This document shows positions 26,448 through 35,630 of a DNA stretch of 64,000 bases, one piece after another. The stretch is from M30B19 sp041741535 (GTDB lineage: Bacteria; Planctomycetota; Planctomycetia; Pirellulales; Pirellulaceae). How positions within the stretch are numbered: the stretch's first letter is position 1; each line of letters starts with the position of its first letter. Made by a program: the position numbers and the translations under genes. The stretch lies in contig JBGSJV010000067.1 in NCBI GenBank assembly GCA_041741535.1, forward strand, positions 1 to 64,000. Direction: 5' to 3'. The notes under the pieces were generated by a model that searched no databases, was not told the DNA's origin, and saw only the letters and a program-made list of their open reading frames with translations.

Positions 26448-28970
26448 TTAGCGTGGCGTCGGCTCGATGGGCGCGAGTTCATTAGGCGCCAATTCACTAG
26501 GCACCAATTCACCGGACGAGGATGCGTTGGGAACCCATTCGTTGGATGTTGGAGCGATCGGTTGGCCAGGCTCGGCGACCGAGGCGACTTGGGTCTGCAT
26601 CACTTCGCCCATGGCCAGCAGCAGTGATTGGCGAGTCAACGCCAGTTGCAAGTCGGCCGATGCCAGACGAATCTCGGCGTCTTGTAGGCGTCTTTGTCCG
26701 GTTAACAATTGCTCGAGGGCGATTGAAGGTGACGTGCCTTGAGTCGCGTTGCCTTCGACCAAAGCAGCGGCTTCCCACCGCTGTTGCATGTGCGCCAAGG
26801 CAGCTCGCATGTCCAATACCGATTGGGCTGCGGCGGCGCGCGATTGGATCGCGGTTTCGACGCGAATGTGAGCGGTCTTCACTTGGGTGATAACTTCGTT
26901 GCGGGCGACCTGATAGGCATCCATCGCCTGTTGTTTTTGTAGCTCGTCGCGTTGGACGGCTGCTTTGGCTTGACGGCGACCGTACGGAATTTCGTACTCG
27001 AGTCCACCATAATATCCCGGCGTCGATGCGCCAAATTGATTGGCCCAGGCTCGTTCAATACCTGTATCACCCGCCAATCCACTTGCGTAGACACCTAACA
27101 CCAAATCCAACTTCGGTGCCAAGCCGCATCGGCTCATGAACAGTTGTCGATCGGCCGCTTGCGTCCGAGTGTCCTCTCGTTGCAGTTCCCAGCGATTGAC
27201 CAATGCCCGATCGATGGCGTCGTGCAAGGCAACATATTCTTGCGGAAATACTTCGTCAAAGAACTCGACCGGGATCAATTCCACATCCTGATCGCTGGCA
27301 AAATCGGCGTCGTTAATTTTGTCACGAAGCAGAACTTCGATCTCACGGAGGCTGCGCTGCGAATCCAACAATTCGGTTTCTCGTTGACTGACATCCGACT
27401 TCGCGGCGGCTACTTGATTGGCGGAGGCGTCGTAGTTGGCGCGAGCCGTCAAGATATCCAAGACCTGCTTGGCTCGATCACGACTCCGCTCGGTCTGCAA
27501 CACAACTTGGCGAGCGTGGAGCAGTTGCCAATAGAGGGTTCCGATCTCCACCATTTCCCGCTGCAGTTCCGCTTGATACTCGTAAAACGAGACTTGGCCT
27601 TGCAGTTCGGCCAACACAATCAGCGACCGATTGAATTCCCGGCCACTATTGCGGAGCATCGGATGGGTGATGTCCAGGCCCAACGTTGCCGTCCCTTGAT
27701 CCTGTGGACTGAAGAACGTCGAGTTGCTGTTCTTGAATCCCAAACGTTGCGACAAGTCGGCGGTCGTACCTGTGGCAAAGCGGCGTTGCACGCCCGCCGT
27801 TGCGGACCAGGTGTTGTCCTTCAGAATCGGTGGTCCGCCCGTTTGTAGTTGATTGGCAACCGGGTCGGCATCATCGCGATATTTGGTATCCAGCCGCAAC
27901 ACGGGATCGAAGATCGAACGCTCGCGTTCGGTTTCGGTTTCTGCCAACGCCGGTCTTCGCTGCAGCATGCGAATCTTGGGGGACTGGGCAATCGCTTGAT
28001 CGATCAAGTCAGATAGTCCAACTTGACGCAAGACCGCTTGGTCACGTTGCACATCGGCCACTCGCGCCAACCACCATTCGGGCAGCTCATCGTTCGCTTG
28101 CTTGAACACAGATTCTTGAGCCGCACCCAGGGGATCAATCGTCGTCGAGGGCTGATTCGCCAGCTTGATGGGCTCTGCGACAATCACATCCGAACCCACA
28201 CCCGTTGGTGGCAGGGCGGTTACGACGGGGCGTGCAGGAATTTGGTTGGACATTCCGGCGTGAGGATCCAGATGGTTGCCATCTGCAATTTTGTCACTCG
28301 GTTCAAATGAAAATGCAAGCGGTTGTCGATGGCGCTGGTGTTGGAATAAGGACTTGGTGAAATAGCGTCCGGGAATCTCGACATGGTGCTCCGACTCCGT
28401 CGCGGTGGTCGCTAATGAATCGCCCCACAGTCGCAGCTGATCCGCTTCAACGTTGGACGCGATGGTCGTGGCTCCAAATCCAATACTGGCGGGATCCAAG
28501 AAGGATGGCGCGAACGTCACTGGTTGCCCTTTAATTTCAGCCGCGGATCCCACGGAGTCCGGGGGTTGCAACCCAACTTGCCACAGCGCTTGGTTCGCTG
28601 ATTGTCGATCGATTTCTGCGGAGGTGCCGCCGACCTGTTGAATGATCGTTGGGCTAAGTTCGGCGGGAGCGAAGGGCAAGGGTTCCGCGTTCGATTCCAC
28701 GACCGCTCGGGGACGAAGCGGGTTGCCTTGGTGAAGGACCGTGGGTTTCTCTAGCTCGCGAAGTCGCGGCTGATCCGAGTCGGATGATCGGATGGAGTTG
28801 TCGTTAGCGGCGCTGGTGGCGGGTAATGATCCGTTTAACGAATCGAGCAACGAGTGTCCGACCCACGGTGTGCATCCCGACGAAATGACGAACAAACCTC
28901 CCGCCAAAGGCCCCAGGAGGGTTGTGCGGCGGTTCGTCCCACATCGGTAAAAAAGATGAAGTAGTTTCAT
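26448..28970 (-). CDS. TolC-like outer membrane efflux lipoprotein
   Basis: 840 residues from ATG 28970. The N-terminal signal (LLGPLAGGLFVISSGC) ends in a lipobox-like SSGC. Residues 1-300 are a long low-complexity leader unusual for the family. The rest has two TolC-type repeats: helices such as VLRQVGLSDLIDQAIAQSPKIRM, the beta-strand region with GLDITHPMLRNSG, and long coiled-coil helices with Gln/Glu/Ala heptads up to LLLAMGEV. The last 35 residues are a repeat of NELAP/SELAP units. It would form the outer-membrane exit duct of an efflux or secretion system, but no inner-membrane partner lies beside it. Confidence 0.8.
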   Translation of the reverse strand: MKLLHLFYRCGTNRRTTLLGPLAGGLFVISSGCTPWVGHSLLDSLNGSLPATSAANDNSIRSSDSDQPRLRELEKPTVLHQGNPLRPRAVVESNAEPLPFAPAELSPTIIQQVGGTSAEIDRQSANQALWQVGLQPPDSVGSAAEIKGQPVTFAPSFLDPASIGFGATTIASNVEADQLRLWGDSLATTATESEHHVEIPGRYFTKSLFQHQRHRQPLAFSFEPSDKIADGNHLDPHAGMSNQIPARPVVTALPPTGVGSDVIVAEPIKLANQPSTTIDPLGAAQESVFKQANDELPEWWLARVADVQRDQAVLRQVGLSDLIDQAIAQSPKIRMLQRRPALAETETERERSIFDPVLRLDTKYRDDADPVANQLQTGGPPILKDNTWSATAGVQRRFATGTTADLSQRLGFKNSNSTFFSPQDQGTATLGLDITHPMLRNSGREFNRSLIVLAELQGQVSFYEYQAELQREMVEIGTLYWQLLHARQVVLQTERSRDRAKQVLDILTARANYDASANQVAAAKSDVSQRETELLDSQRSLREIEVLLRDKINDADFASDQDVELIPVEFFDEVFPQEYVALHDAIDRALVNRWELQREDTRTQAADRQLFMSRCGLAPKLDLVLGVYASGLAGDTGIERAWANQFGASTPGYYGGLEYEIPYGRRQAKAAVQRDELQKQQAMDAYQVARNEVITQVKTAHIRVETAIQSRAAAAQSVLDMRAALAHMQQRWEAAALVEGNATQGTSPSIALEQLLTGQRRLQDAEIRLASADLQLALTRQSLLLAMGEVMQTQVASVAEPGQPIAPTSNEWVPNASSSGELVPSELAPNELAPIEPTPR

Positions 28971-29339
28971 GGAGCGGCGTCTGGGTGAGTTGACCGTCGA
29001 AATCGAACGGGTGGCAAAAGTTCGATTCTGCGGAATGAATCGGTTCTTCTCATTGGTTGCGATGAATTGGTTGTAGCGAGGTCGTGCAACTGGGATTTTC
29101 GCGCGAATCACCCAGGCTTGCCTCTTTTGACCAACCGGCACGCTCTGGCGGGCAAAATGCCGTTTACGCAGATTTTGCGGGCAGCAGACTGTGGGATCCC
29201 GGTATTTTTTCAGCTTCACGCCAGCTTCGCGGGATCTGGCGACCTAGATTCGGAAGGCGCCGCGGGGTATGCGCGTGTTGAATTCCCGTGCAACGTGATG
29301 ACCTGCTGTGAGTTAAAGCCATCGCTTTAATAATGTCCG
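28971..29339. other. Divergent intergenic region
   Basis: About 370 bases between the divergent efflux gene and the GGDEF/HD protein. I see no gene, RNA or clear repeat; it should hold both promoters. Confidence 0.4.
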
Positions 29340-31763
29340 ATGTGGAAGAAAGCCGGAAATTTTCGAGTGGCGTTATCCGTGGGACTCATGGTCGCATCGG
29401 CTATGTGGATCGCCAATACGCTCGGCTGGTTTCCGAACCTTCGTCAGGCGGAACTCGATCGTCGCCTACAATTGGCCAACAGTTTTGCGTTGCCGGTGAG
29501 CCAACATCTTCAACGGCAACGGATGCCAGAGATTGAAACGCTATTGAAGTCGTTTCTGGCGCGTCATCCCGAGTTCGAGTCAGCCGGTTGGCGGACGCGA
29601 ACCGGTCGATTGTTGGTCGACGTTGGCCAACATCGGGCCAACTGGAACAACGACACGTCCGACCCAAACAACTTGAGTATTGATGTCGCTTTGGGAGGGC
29701 AACCCACGGGCGCTTTGGAGTTTCGCTTGGCCAAGATTCCCGAATTGGGAATCGGGTACGCGTACACCGTGTATCCCGGCCCCATGATTTATGCGACTGC
29801 CTTGAGCTGCTTTCTGTTGGCTTGGTTTGTCATTTCCCGCGCAGATCGTCGCCAACGACTTCCGCAAGGTAGTCTGGCGTGTGTCCACTCTGCCTTTGAC
29901 GCCCTGACCGAAGCCGTGTTCATGGTCGACCAACGCGGTCGGATCGTGCTCCATAATTTTGCATTTGGAAAATTGACCGGCAAATCCGACCGTGTCCTCA
30001 CCGATGCGTCCGAGTTTACATGGCTCGATTCATCCGGAGGTCACACGGTCGCCGTTCTCCCTTGGCAGGCCACGTTGGCCGACGGACAACCACGGCGCGG
30101 GATCGTCATTGGGTTCGAACAACAAGGCCAGAACCTCAAGCTTCTTCGTGTCAACGCGGTACCCGTGCAGGTCAAGAACCATCGACCTGACGGAGTGATG
30201 GTCTCACTGGAAGACATCACCATTGAAGAATTGCAACGAGCCGAAATGGTTCGCGTCATGTCGGACCTACGAAAAACGGAAGCGGAAATCAAAGTAAAAA
30301 ATTCGGAACTGCAGTTCTTGGCCACGTCGGATGCGTTGACGGGTTGTCTCAATCGCCGCAGTTTTTATCAAACTTACGATAGCTTGATCTCGTCGGGCAA
30401 ATTTGCACCTTGCTCGCTGATCATGTGCGACATTGATCATTTCAAACGAGTCAACGATCAACATGGACATGCGACTGGCGATTTGGTCCTAAAGCATGTG
30501 GGAATGATCTTGCGCGGCTTGGCTCCGAACAACGATTGGGTATTCCGCTTGGGCGGAGAAGAGTTTTGCATTCTGTTGCCGCAGATCAATGCCCGTTCGG
30601 CATTCGAAATCGCTGAAGCCATCCGCGAGGCGATTGCTGAAAACCCAATTGAAGGACTAACGGTCACGGCCAGCTTCGGGTTGATGTCTTTGACCTACGA
30701 AGACCCCAGCCCAGACATCCTGTTGGAAAACGCGGATCGTGCGCTCTATTACTCGAAACACGATGGGCGCAACCGGGTTACCCATTACGAGTCACTACCC
30801 GAAGTCCAAGGTGATGCGAAGACCTGCTCGTTACGCCCGGACTTAAGCACCTCGTCACCCTCGTTGCCGTGCAGCGCGTTGACCGCGCTTATGAAGACCT
30901 TGGCGTATCGGGAGCCGGGCACCGCCAGCCATTCCGTGCGCGTCGCCAACTTGTGTGTGAAAACCGCAAAACGGTTGCTTCCCGCCGCCGAGGTCCATGT
31001 CTTGGAGGCGGCTGCGTTGCTACACGACATCGGGAAAATCGGGATTCCGGATTCGATTTTACTCAAACCGGATCGTTTGACTCCGCAAGAATGGGAGATC
31101 ATGGACGAACACGACGCGTACAGCCAGGAAATTCTCCGGGCCGCGTTTGGTTCCGCCGATGTGATCAAAATTGTCGAATGTCACCATGCCTACTTTGGGA
31201 AATCTCACAAGGGTTTGCCCGCCGGACGGGCCATTCCGTTGGGATCAAGGATACTGGCAATTTGTGACGCCTACGACGCGATGGTCAGTGATCGAGTTTA
31301 TCGGAAAGCCTGTTCGCACGAAGCCGCTTTGAGCGAACTACGGAAATGCGCTCCCGAACAGTTCGACCCAGAAATTGTGGAGGTTTTTGCACAATGCGTA
31401 GGCGACGGCCTAACCGCGGTTGCCGAAATCTTCGACCCCGACTTCCAGCCGGTTCTCGCCCAACTCGCCAATCTGGACCATGCCCTGGCTGAAAGCGATT
31501 TCAGTGCCGTCCGCCAACTATCGAAACAACTGGCCCAGCAGATGACCCAGCAGTCGGGTCTTGATGTTTTGCAAGAAGACTTCGCGCGTTTGCACCGCTC
31601 GCTGGATCAAGAGTCGCTCCAATGGCTCGATCTACAAGAGCAAGCGCACGAAATCGTCGAACATTGTCGCGCTGCGCAAGACACATTACTAACCCATGAC
31701 TTTTGCAACCGAGTCGAACGGAGCCTAACGAACTTGATGCATCCGGCCGGCCGCGCGTTCTAA
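29340..31763 (+). CDS. PAS-GGDEF-HD-GYP-like cyclic-di-GMP signalling protein
   Basis: 807 residues. Two membrane helices (about 11-29 and 149-166) bracket an extracytoplasmic sensor region. A PAS-like domain follows (about 180-300), then a GGDEF domain with active-site GGEEF (405-409) and FKRVNDQHGH. The inhibitory RxxD site is absent (PNND at that place). An HD domain follows with HDIGK (562-566) and HH (615-616), but the GYP triad is replaced by HKGLP. One protein thus carries both a synthase-type and a hydrolase-type module for cyclic-di-GMP. A C-terminal helical tail of about 120 residues is unassigned. It is transcribed alone. Confidence 0.88.
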   Translation: MWKKAGNFRVALSVGLMVASAMWIANTLGWFPNLRQAELDRRLQLANSFALPVSQHLQRQRMPEIETLLKSFLARHPEFESAGWRTRTGRLLVDVGQHRANWNNDTSDPNNLSIDVALGGQPTGALEFRLAKIPELGIGYAYTVYPGPMIYATALSCFLLAWFVISRADRRQRLPQGSLACVHSAFDALTEAVFMVDQRGRIVLHNFAFGKLTGKSDRVLTDASEFTWLDSSGGHTVAVLPWQATLADGQPRRGIVIGFEQQGQNLKLLRVNAVPVQVKNHRPDGVMVSLEDITIEELQRAEMVRVMSDLRKTEAEIKVKNSELQFLATSDALTGCLNRRSFYQTYDSLISSGKFAPCSLIMCDIDHFKRVNDQHGHATGDLVLKHVGMILRGLAPNNDWVFRLGGEEFCILLPQINARSAFEIAEAIREAIAENPIEGLTVTASFGLMSLTYEDPSPDILLENADRALYYSKHDGRNRVTHYESLPEVQGDAKTCSLRPDLSTSSPSLPCSALTALMKTLAYREPGTASHSVRVANLCVKTAKRLLPAAEVHVLEAAALLHDIGKIGIPDSILLKPDRLTPQEWEIMDEHDAYSQEILRAAFGSADVIKIVECHHAYFGKSHKGLPAGRAIPLGSRILAICDAYDAMVSDRVYRKACSHEAALSELRKCAPEQFDPEIVEVFAQCVGDGLTAVAEIFDPDFQPVLAQLANLDHALAESDFSAVRQLSKQLAQQMTQQSGLDVLQEDFARLHRSLDQESLQWLDLQEQAHEIVEHCRAAQDTLLTHDFCNRVERSLTNLMHPAGRAF

Positions 31764-31774
31764 ATCGAAACTCA

Positions 31775-31920
31775 CTAGTGCTTTGTCAACTTTAATAATT
31801 AGGGTCAGGTAAAGGGGTCAGGAGTCAATTGTGCGAAGCATCCGCGGGGCCGTTCCGGCAATTGACTCCTGACCCCTTTACCTGACCGGACCCTAAAATT
31901 AAGCGTTGACAAAGCACTAG
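31775..31920. mobile_element. Palindromic MITE-like element, copy A
   Basis: 146 bp with perfect 16-bp terminal inverted repeats (CTAGTGCTTTGTCAAC / GTTGACAAAGCACTAG) and a perfect internal stem of 29 bp (31803-31831 with 31859-31887) around a 27-base GC-rich loop. Related copies are at 41714-41858 and 46434-46561. No protein is encoded. It lies between the convergent GGDEF/HD and PEP-CTERM genes. It could be a non-autonomous transposon, or a REP-like hairpin moved by a RAYT-type transposase, though none is in the window. Confidence 0.8.
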
Positions 31921-31981
31921 ATAAATCGAGCCAATCGCCCGCGCCGGCGAATTGGCTCATGTCAACTTAGCGCTCACCAAC

Positions 31982-32627
31982 TCAACGTCGACGGCGGACG
32001 CAAATCCCGAGAAGCGCGGTAACACCCAGCACCAAAGCAGAGTGCGGTTCCGGCACCGCGCCAAACGCAACAAAGTCGCCTTGATAGCGAACATTGCCGG
32101 CAAAAACACCTTCCGAGAAATCCCAATTGAAATCAAACGAACCCGTGACGGTGACAACGTCACCCGCACGAGACACCGTGTAGTCGACGAAATCTTGATT
32201 GTTGTTGAAGTCAAAATCAAACGGCTCGTCGGTAAATCCTCCACCATTGACGACAAACCGACCGTGATTTCGCAGGACATTTCCCAACTGACTAAATTGC
32301 CCACCGGCAACCGAGCCCGCGCCCCCAAAACTGGTCAAGTCAATCTCCGTGTTCCCCGGAGCCGACGCAATGGTAATGAGTCCGATCCCAGCAAAATTGA
32401 AATTGAAATTCAAACCGTCCGCCAAATTGGACTCGAACAATTGGATCTGAGCCGTGCCAAACGGCGGCCCGTTTGTACCCAAGCTAACATTCATCGGCCC
32501 AGCCAAACTGGATGTGTCCGTACTCTGCAAGGTTTGGCCGGTTGGAATCGCGGTCGCAGTGAAAGTCACCAACGTACTGGGTCGATAGTGCAAGCAACAA
32601 ACCCACCGATGTAATGAGGAATTTCAT
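31982..32627 (-). pseudogene. PEP-CTERM exoprotein with frameshifted signal peptide
   Basis: The frame at 31982-32593 encodes a secreted-type protein (Asn/Phe/Gly-rich beta pattern) ending in the PEP-CTERM signal VPEPHSALVLGVTALLG...RRRR. It has no start codon with a signal peptide in its own frame. An ATG at 32627 begins MKFLITSVGLLLALS, an excellent signal peptide, but in a frame shifted by one base. The two must be joined near 32580-32595 by an indel. Either the gene is inactivated, or the read has an error, or a programmed shift occurs. Without the shift, product would not be exported. Confidence 0.7.
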
Positions 32628-32767
32628 GCGTCATCTCCGCAATAGGAATCAATAAAAAAGGGAATCCCCAGCGGCTTAAGTTACTCGGCGAGCCATCAAA
32701 GTCAATGGAATTCACCAAAAAGGCACGGAAAGGGGACTAGATTTCCCTAGCGCCGAAAATGCCAGCT

Positions 32768-33976
32768 CTAATACAACCAGTAGACCACTTCCCGCGGATG
32801 ATCCAATTCCCACAACGCAAAATGGGCCCGAAGACCGGGCTGCAAACGGCCTCGGTCGGTTAGTCCAAGGGCGGCCGCCGCGTTTGCCGTCATTCCGGCC
32901 CACGCTTCCTGCGGAGTCAAGCCAAACAGGGTGCAAACCATATTGCCGGCCAACGGTAAGGAGAGGAGCGGGGAACTACCCGGATTGTGATCCGTCGCAA
33001 CGGCGATGCGAATTCCGGCCTGCCGGAGCTTGGCCACCGGCGGTGGCGTTGTTTGCCGGAGAGTGTAGTACGCGCCAGGCAACAAAACCGCGACGGTTCC
33101 GGCCGGCTTCATGGCGGCGATTCCGGCGTCATCCAAATACTCCAAATGGTCGCAACTCAAGGCACCATAACTGGCCGCCAATGCCGCGCCACCCTGCAAG
33201 GACAATTGTTCGGCGTGACATTTGATCGGTAATCCCAAACGAACGGCACACTCGAAAACGCGTCGTGTCTGCTCGAGCGAAAAGCCGACCGTATCACAAA
33301 ACGCGTCGACTGCGTCAATCAACCCTTGCGCTTTCCAGTGCGGCAACCAATCGCAAACCACGTCCACGTACGCGTCCGCATTGCCGGAAAATTCTGCGGG
33401 CACGGTGTGAGCCGACAGACTCGTGGTGACGACCGACAGTCCACATTCGTGGCCAACTTGACGAGCCACCTCCAAACATCGAGTCTCGGTGTCGTAGTCC
33501 AAACCATAACCGGACTTGATTTCGATGGTCGTGACGCCAGCGTTTTGTAAACGTCGGGCTCGTTGGCAGGCTTTGCCTAACAATTCCGCGCGCGAAGCAG
33601 CTCGAGTTGCGGAGACGGTCGCACGAATCCCGCCTCCCGCTCGCGCGATTTCTTCGTAACCGACACCGCCCAGCCGCATTTCGAATTCAGCATCGCGTTT
33701 GCCACCGTAGACTAGATGGGTGTGACAATCGATCAAGCCGGGCGTCAAGAGCTTACCGGCAAGGTCATGTTCGAGCTCCATCACTTGCCGAAGCTCAGCG
33801 GGCAATTGATGATCGGGTCCTAACCAGACGATTGTCTCGCCGCGAGTCACCACGGACCAGCCTTCTTTGGGGTCCCAACCGTCGGGGCCATGCAACGATG
33901 TGATTCGACCATTTCGCCACACCGTCAAGGAATCGCCTGCACCCATGTTCGTGAGACCACCGGTGGCAGGGATCAT
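32768..33976 (-). CDS. hutI: Imidazolonepropionase
   Basis: 402 residues from ATG 33976, which overlaps the hutH stop (ATGA); ATG 33991 is an alternative. Metal-binding HxH is in DCHTHLVYGG (about residues 82-91), followed by AGGGI typical of the family, KSGYGLD (about 154-160), and the later histidines in KCHAEQLS and SCDHLEYL and Asp in VATDHNPGS. It hydrolyses imidazolonepropionate in histidine breakdown. It follows hutH; hutU, which should act between them, is not in the window. Confidence 0.92.
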   Translation of the reverse strand: MIPATGGLTNMGAGDSLTVWRNGRITSLHGPDGWDPKEGWSVVTRGETIVWLGPDHQLPAELRQVMELEHDLAGKLLTPGLIDCHTHLVYGGKRDAEFEMRLGGVGYEEIARAGGGIRATVSATRAASRAELLGKACQRARRLQNAGVTTIEIKSGYGLDYDTETRCLEVARQVGHECGLSVVTTSLSAHTVPAEFSGNADAYVDVVCDWLPHWKAQGLIDAVDAFCDTVGFSLEQTRRVFECAVRLGLPIKCHAEQLSLQGGAALAASYGALSCDHLEYLDDAGIAAMKPAGTVAVLLPGAYYTLRQTTPPPVAKLRQAGIRIAVATDHNPGSSPLLSLPLAGNMVCTLFGLTPQEAWAGMTANAAAALGLTDRGRLQPGLRAHFALWELDHPREVVYWLY

Positions 33977-35523
33977 CGTGATTCGTCCCATAATCGCGGT
34001 AACAGGTCGGAACACGATTCACCGACGGCACCGGCCAGCACCAATTGTTTAGCGGCTTCGATGTCCGGAGCAAACAAACGATCGCGGTCGTAAAAGGCCA
34101 CTTCACGTCGCAAACGCTCTTGAACGACTTGCAAACGTTGTGAAGTTTGCAACGGACGATGAAAGTCGATGCCTTGTGCCGCTGCCAACCATTCGATGCC
34201 GAGAATCGTGCCGGTGTTCTGAATCATTTCGTCAAGCCTGCGAGCGGCAAACGTGGCCATGCTCACGTGATCTTCTTGGTTCGCTGAGGTTGGTAGGCTA
34301 TCGATACTGGCCGGATGGGCCAACGATTTGTTTTCCGAAGCAAGTGCGGCCGCCGTGACATGGGCAATCATAAAACCCGAATTGAGCCCCGCTCCTTCCA
34401 CCAAAAACGGAGGCAAGCCCGACAAGGTCGCGTCGATCAACAAGGCCACACGTCGCTCGGCAATCGAACCAATCTCGGCAATCGCCAAGGCCAAGCTATC
34501 CGCCGCAAAGGCCACAGGCTGAGCATGGAAATTGCCACCCGCCAAGATCTCTTGCGTCTCGGCAAACACCAGCGGGTTATCCGTGACCGCATTGGCCTCG
34601 GTCAATAGAGTTCGTTGAGCGTTGACGATCAAATCGCGACAAGCACCCAACACTTGCGGTTGGCAACGCAAGCTGTACGGGTCCTGCACGCGCGGATCAT
34701 TCTCCAAGTGCGAGCGGCGAATTTCGCTGTCGCGCAAAAGCGCGCGAGTGACTTCAGCGACCACCATTTGCCCAGGTTGGCCACGCACGATTTGAATCCG
34801 TGGATCAAACGGTTCATCACTGCCTTTGGCGGCATCCACCGAAACAGCTCCGATAACTGCGGAGGCTTCCAATAAACGACGAGCCATCAAGAGTCCGTGC
34901 CAGGCCAAGGCGGTCGAAACTTGTGTACCGTTGATCAAAGCCAAACCTTCTTTGGCTTCCAACACCAGCGGCCTTAAACCGACATGTTCCAACGCTTGGC
35001 GGGCCGGCGTGGATTCGCCTCGAAACCGAACGGTCCCTTCGCCTAACAGGGCCAGTGTCATGTGGGCCAACGGCGCCAGATCCCCCGAAGCACCCACCGA
35101 ACCTTTGCCCGGAATTAAAGGCAGAATGTCGTGGTTCAGTAAATCCAACAGTCCAGTGACGACGGCGCGACGGACTCCCGAATAGCCCTGCGCAAGACTG
35201 GTGGCCTTCAACAGCAACACCAAACGCACCACCGCATCGGATAACGGCGGTCCTGTCCCCACGGCATGTGAAAGAATCAAATTTCGCTGCAAGTCGCGGA
35301 GCTGGCCATCCGCAATTCGAGTTCGAGCCAACTTGCCGAATCCGGTATTGATCCCATACGCCGGGCGCTGGGTCGCCAAAATTTGCTGAACGGTTTCGGC
35401 CGCCGCATCGATTTTGGCAAAGCACTCCGGCGATAGGCTCACTTGGACTCGATCGGCCCAACACGCGAACAGGTCCGACCACAACAATCGACCGGGAACA
35501 ACCGCAAAAGGAGCTTGCTTCAT
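33973..35523 (-). CDS. hutH: Histidine ammonia-lyase
   Basis: 516 residues, normal for the enzyme. The Ala-Ser-Gly triad that cyclises to the MIO cofactor is at 145-147 in GSVGASGDLAPL. Substrate-loop Tyr is in YGINTGFG (56-63), and SLPTSANQEDHVSM near 400-413 is the C-terminal family signature. It removes ammonia from histidine to give urocanate. It is the first gene of a two-gene operon with hutI. A terminator-like hairpin of the FGE-like gene upstream separates the two units. Confidence 0.95.
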   Translation of the reverse strand: MKQAPFAVVPGRLLWSDLFACWADRVQVSLSPECFAKIDAAAETVQQILATQRPAYGINTGFGKLARTRIADGQLRDLQRNLILSHAVGTGPPLSDAVVRLVLLLKATSLAQGYSGVRRAVVTGLLDLLNHDILPLIPGKGSVGASGDLAPLAHMTLALLGEGTVRFRGESTPARQALEHVGLRPLVLEAKEGLALINGTQVSTALAWHGLLMARRLLEASAVIGAVSVDAAKGSDEPFDPRIQIVRGQPGQMVVAEVTRALLRDSEIRRSHLENDPRVQDPYSLRCQPQVLGACRDLIVNAQRTLLTEANAVTDNPLVFAETQEILAGGNFHAQPVAFAADSLALAIAEIGSIAERRVALLIDATLSGLPPFLVEGAGLNSGFMIAHVTAAALASENKSLAHPASIDSLPTSANQEDHVSMATFAARRLDEMIQNTGTILGIEWLAAAQGIDFHRPLQTSQRLQVVQERLRREVAFYDRDRLFAPDIEAAKQLVLAGAVGESCSDLLPRLWDESR

Positions 35524-35537
35524 GCGTTGCCTTTCGA

Positions 35538-35606
35538 CTTAGGCTTTGCCCTAAAAGGGAGCTGACCTGCTCCAGTCATGTCTTTTTGTCCGGGATTTTG
35601 CCGGCC
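35538..35606 (-). repeat. Dispersed repeat with terminator-like hairpin
   Basis: On the minus strand it contains GGAGC-AGGTCA-GCTCC followed by CTTTTAG, a plausible terminator after the FGE-like gene. Bases 35538-35582 resemble 7914-7958 (between prpC and prpD), and 35580-35606 match 5162-5188 at 24 of 27 positions, so this is the most complete of three related copies. Confidence 0.55.
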
Positions 35607-35630
35607 CACCAAAGCCAATCGTTCCTACAC

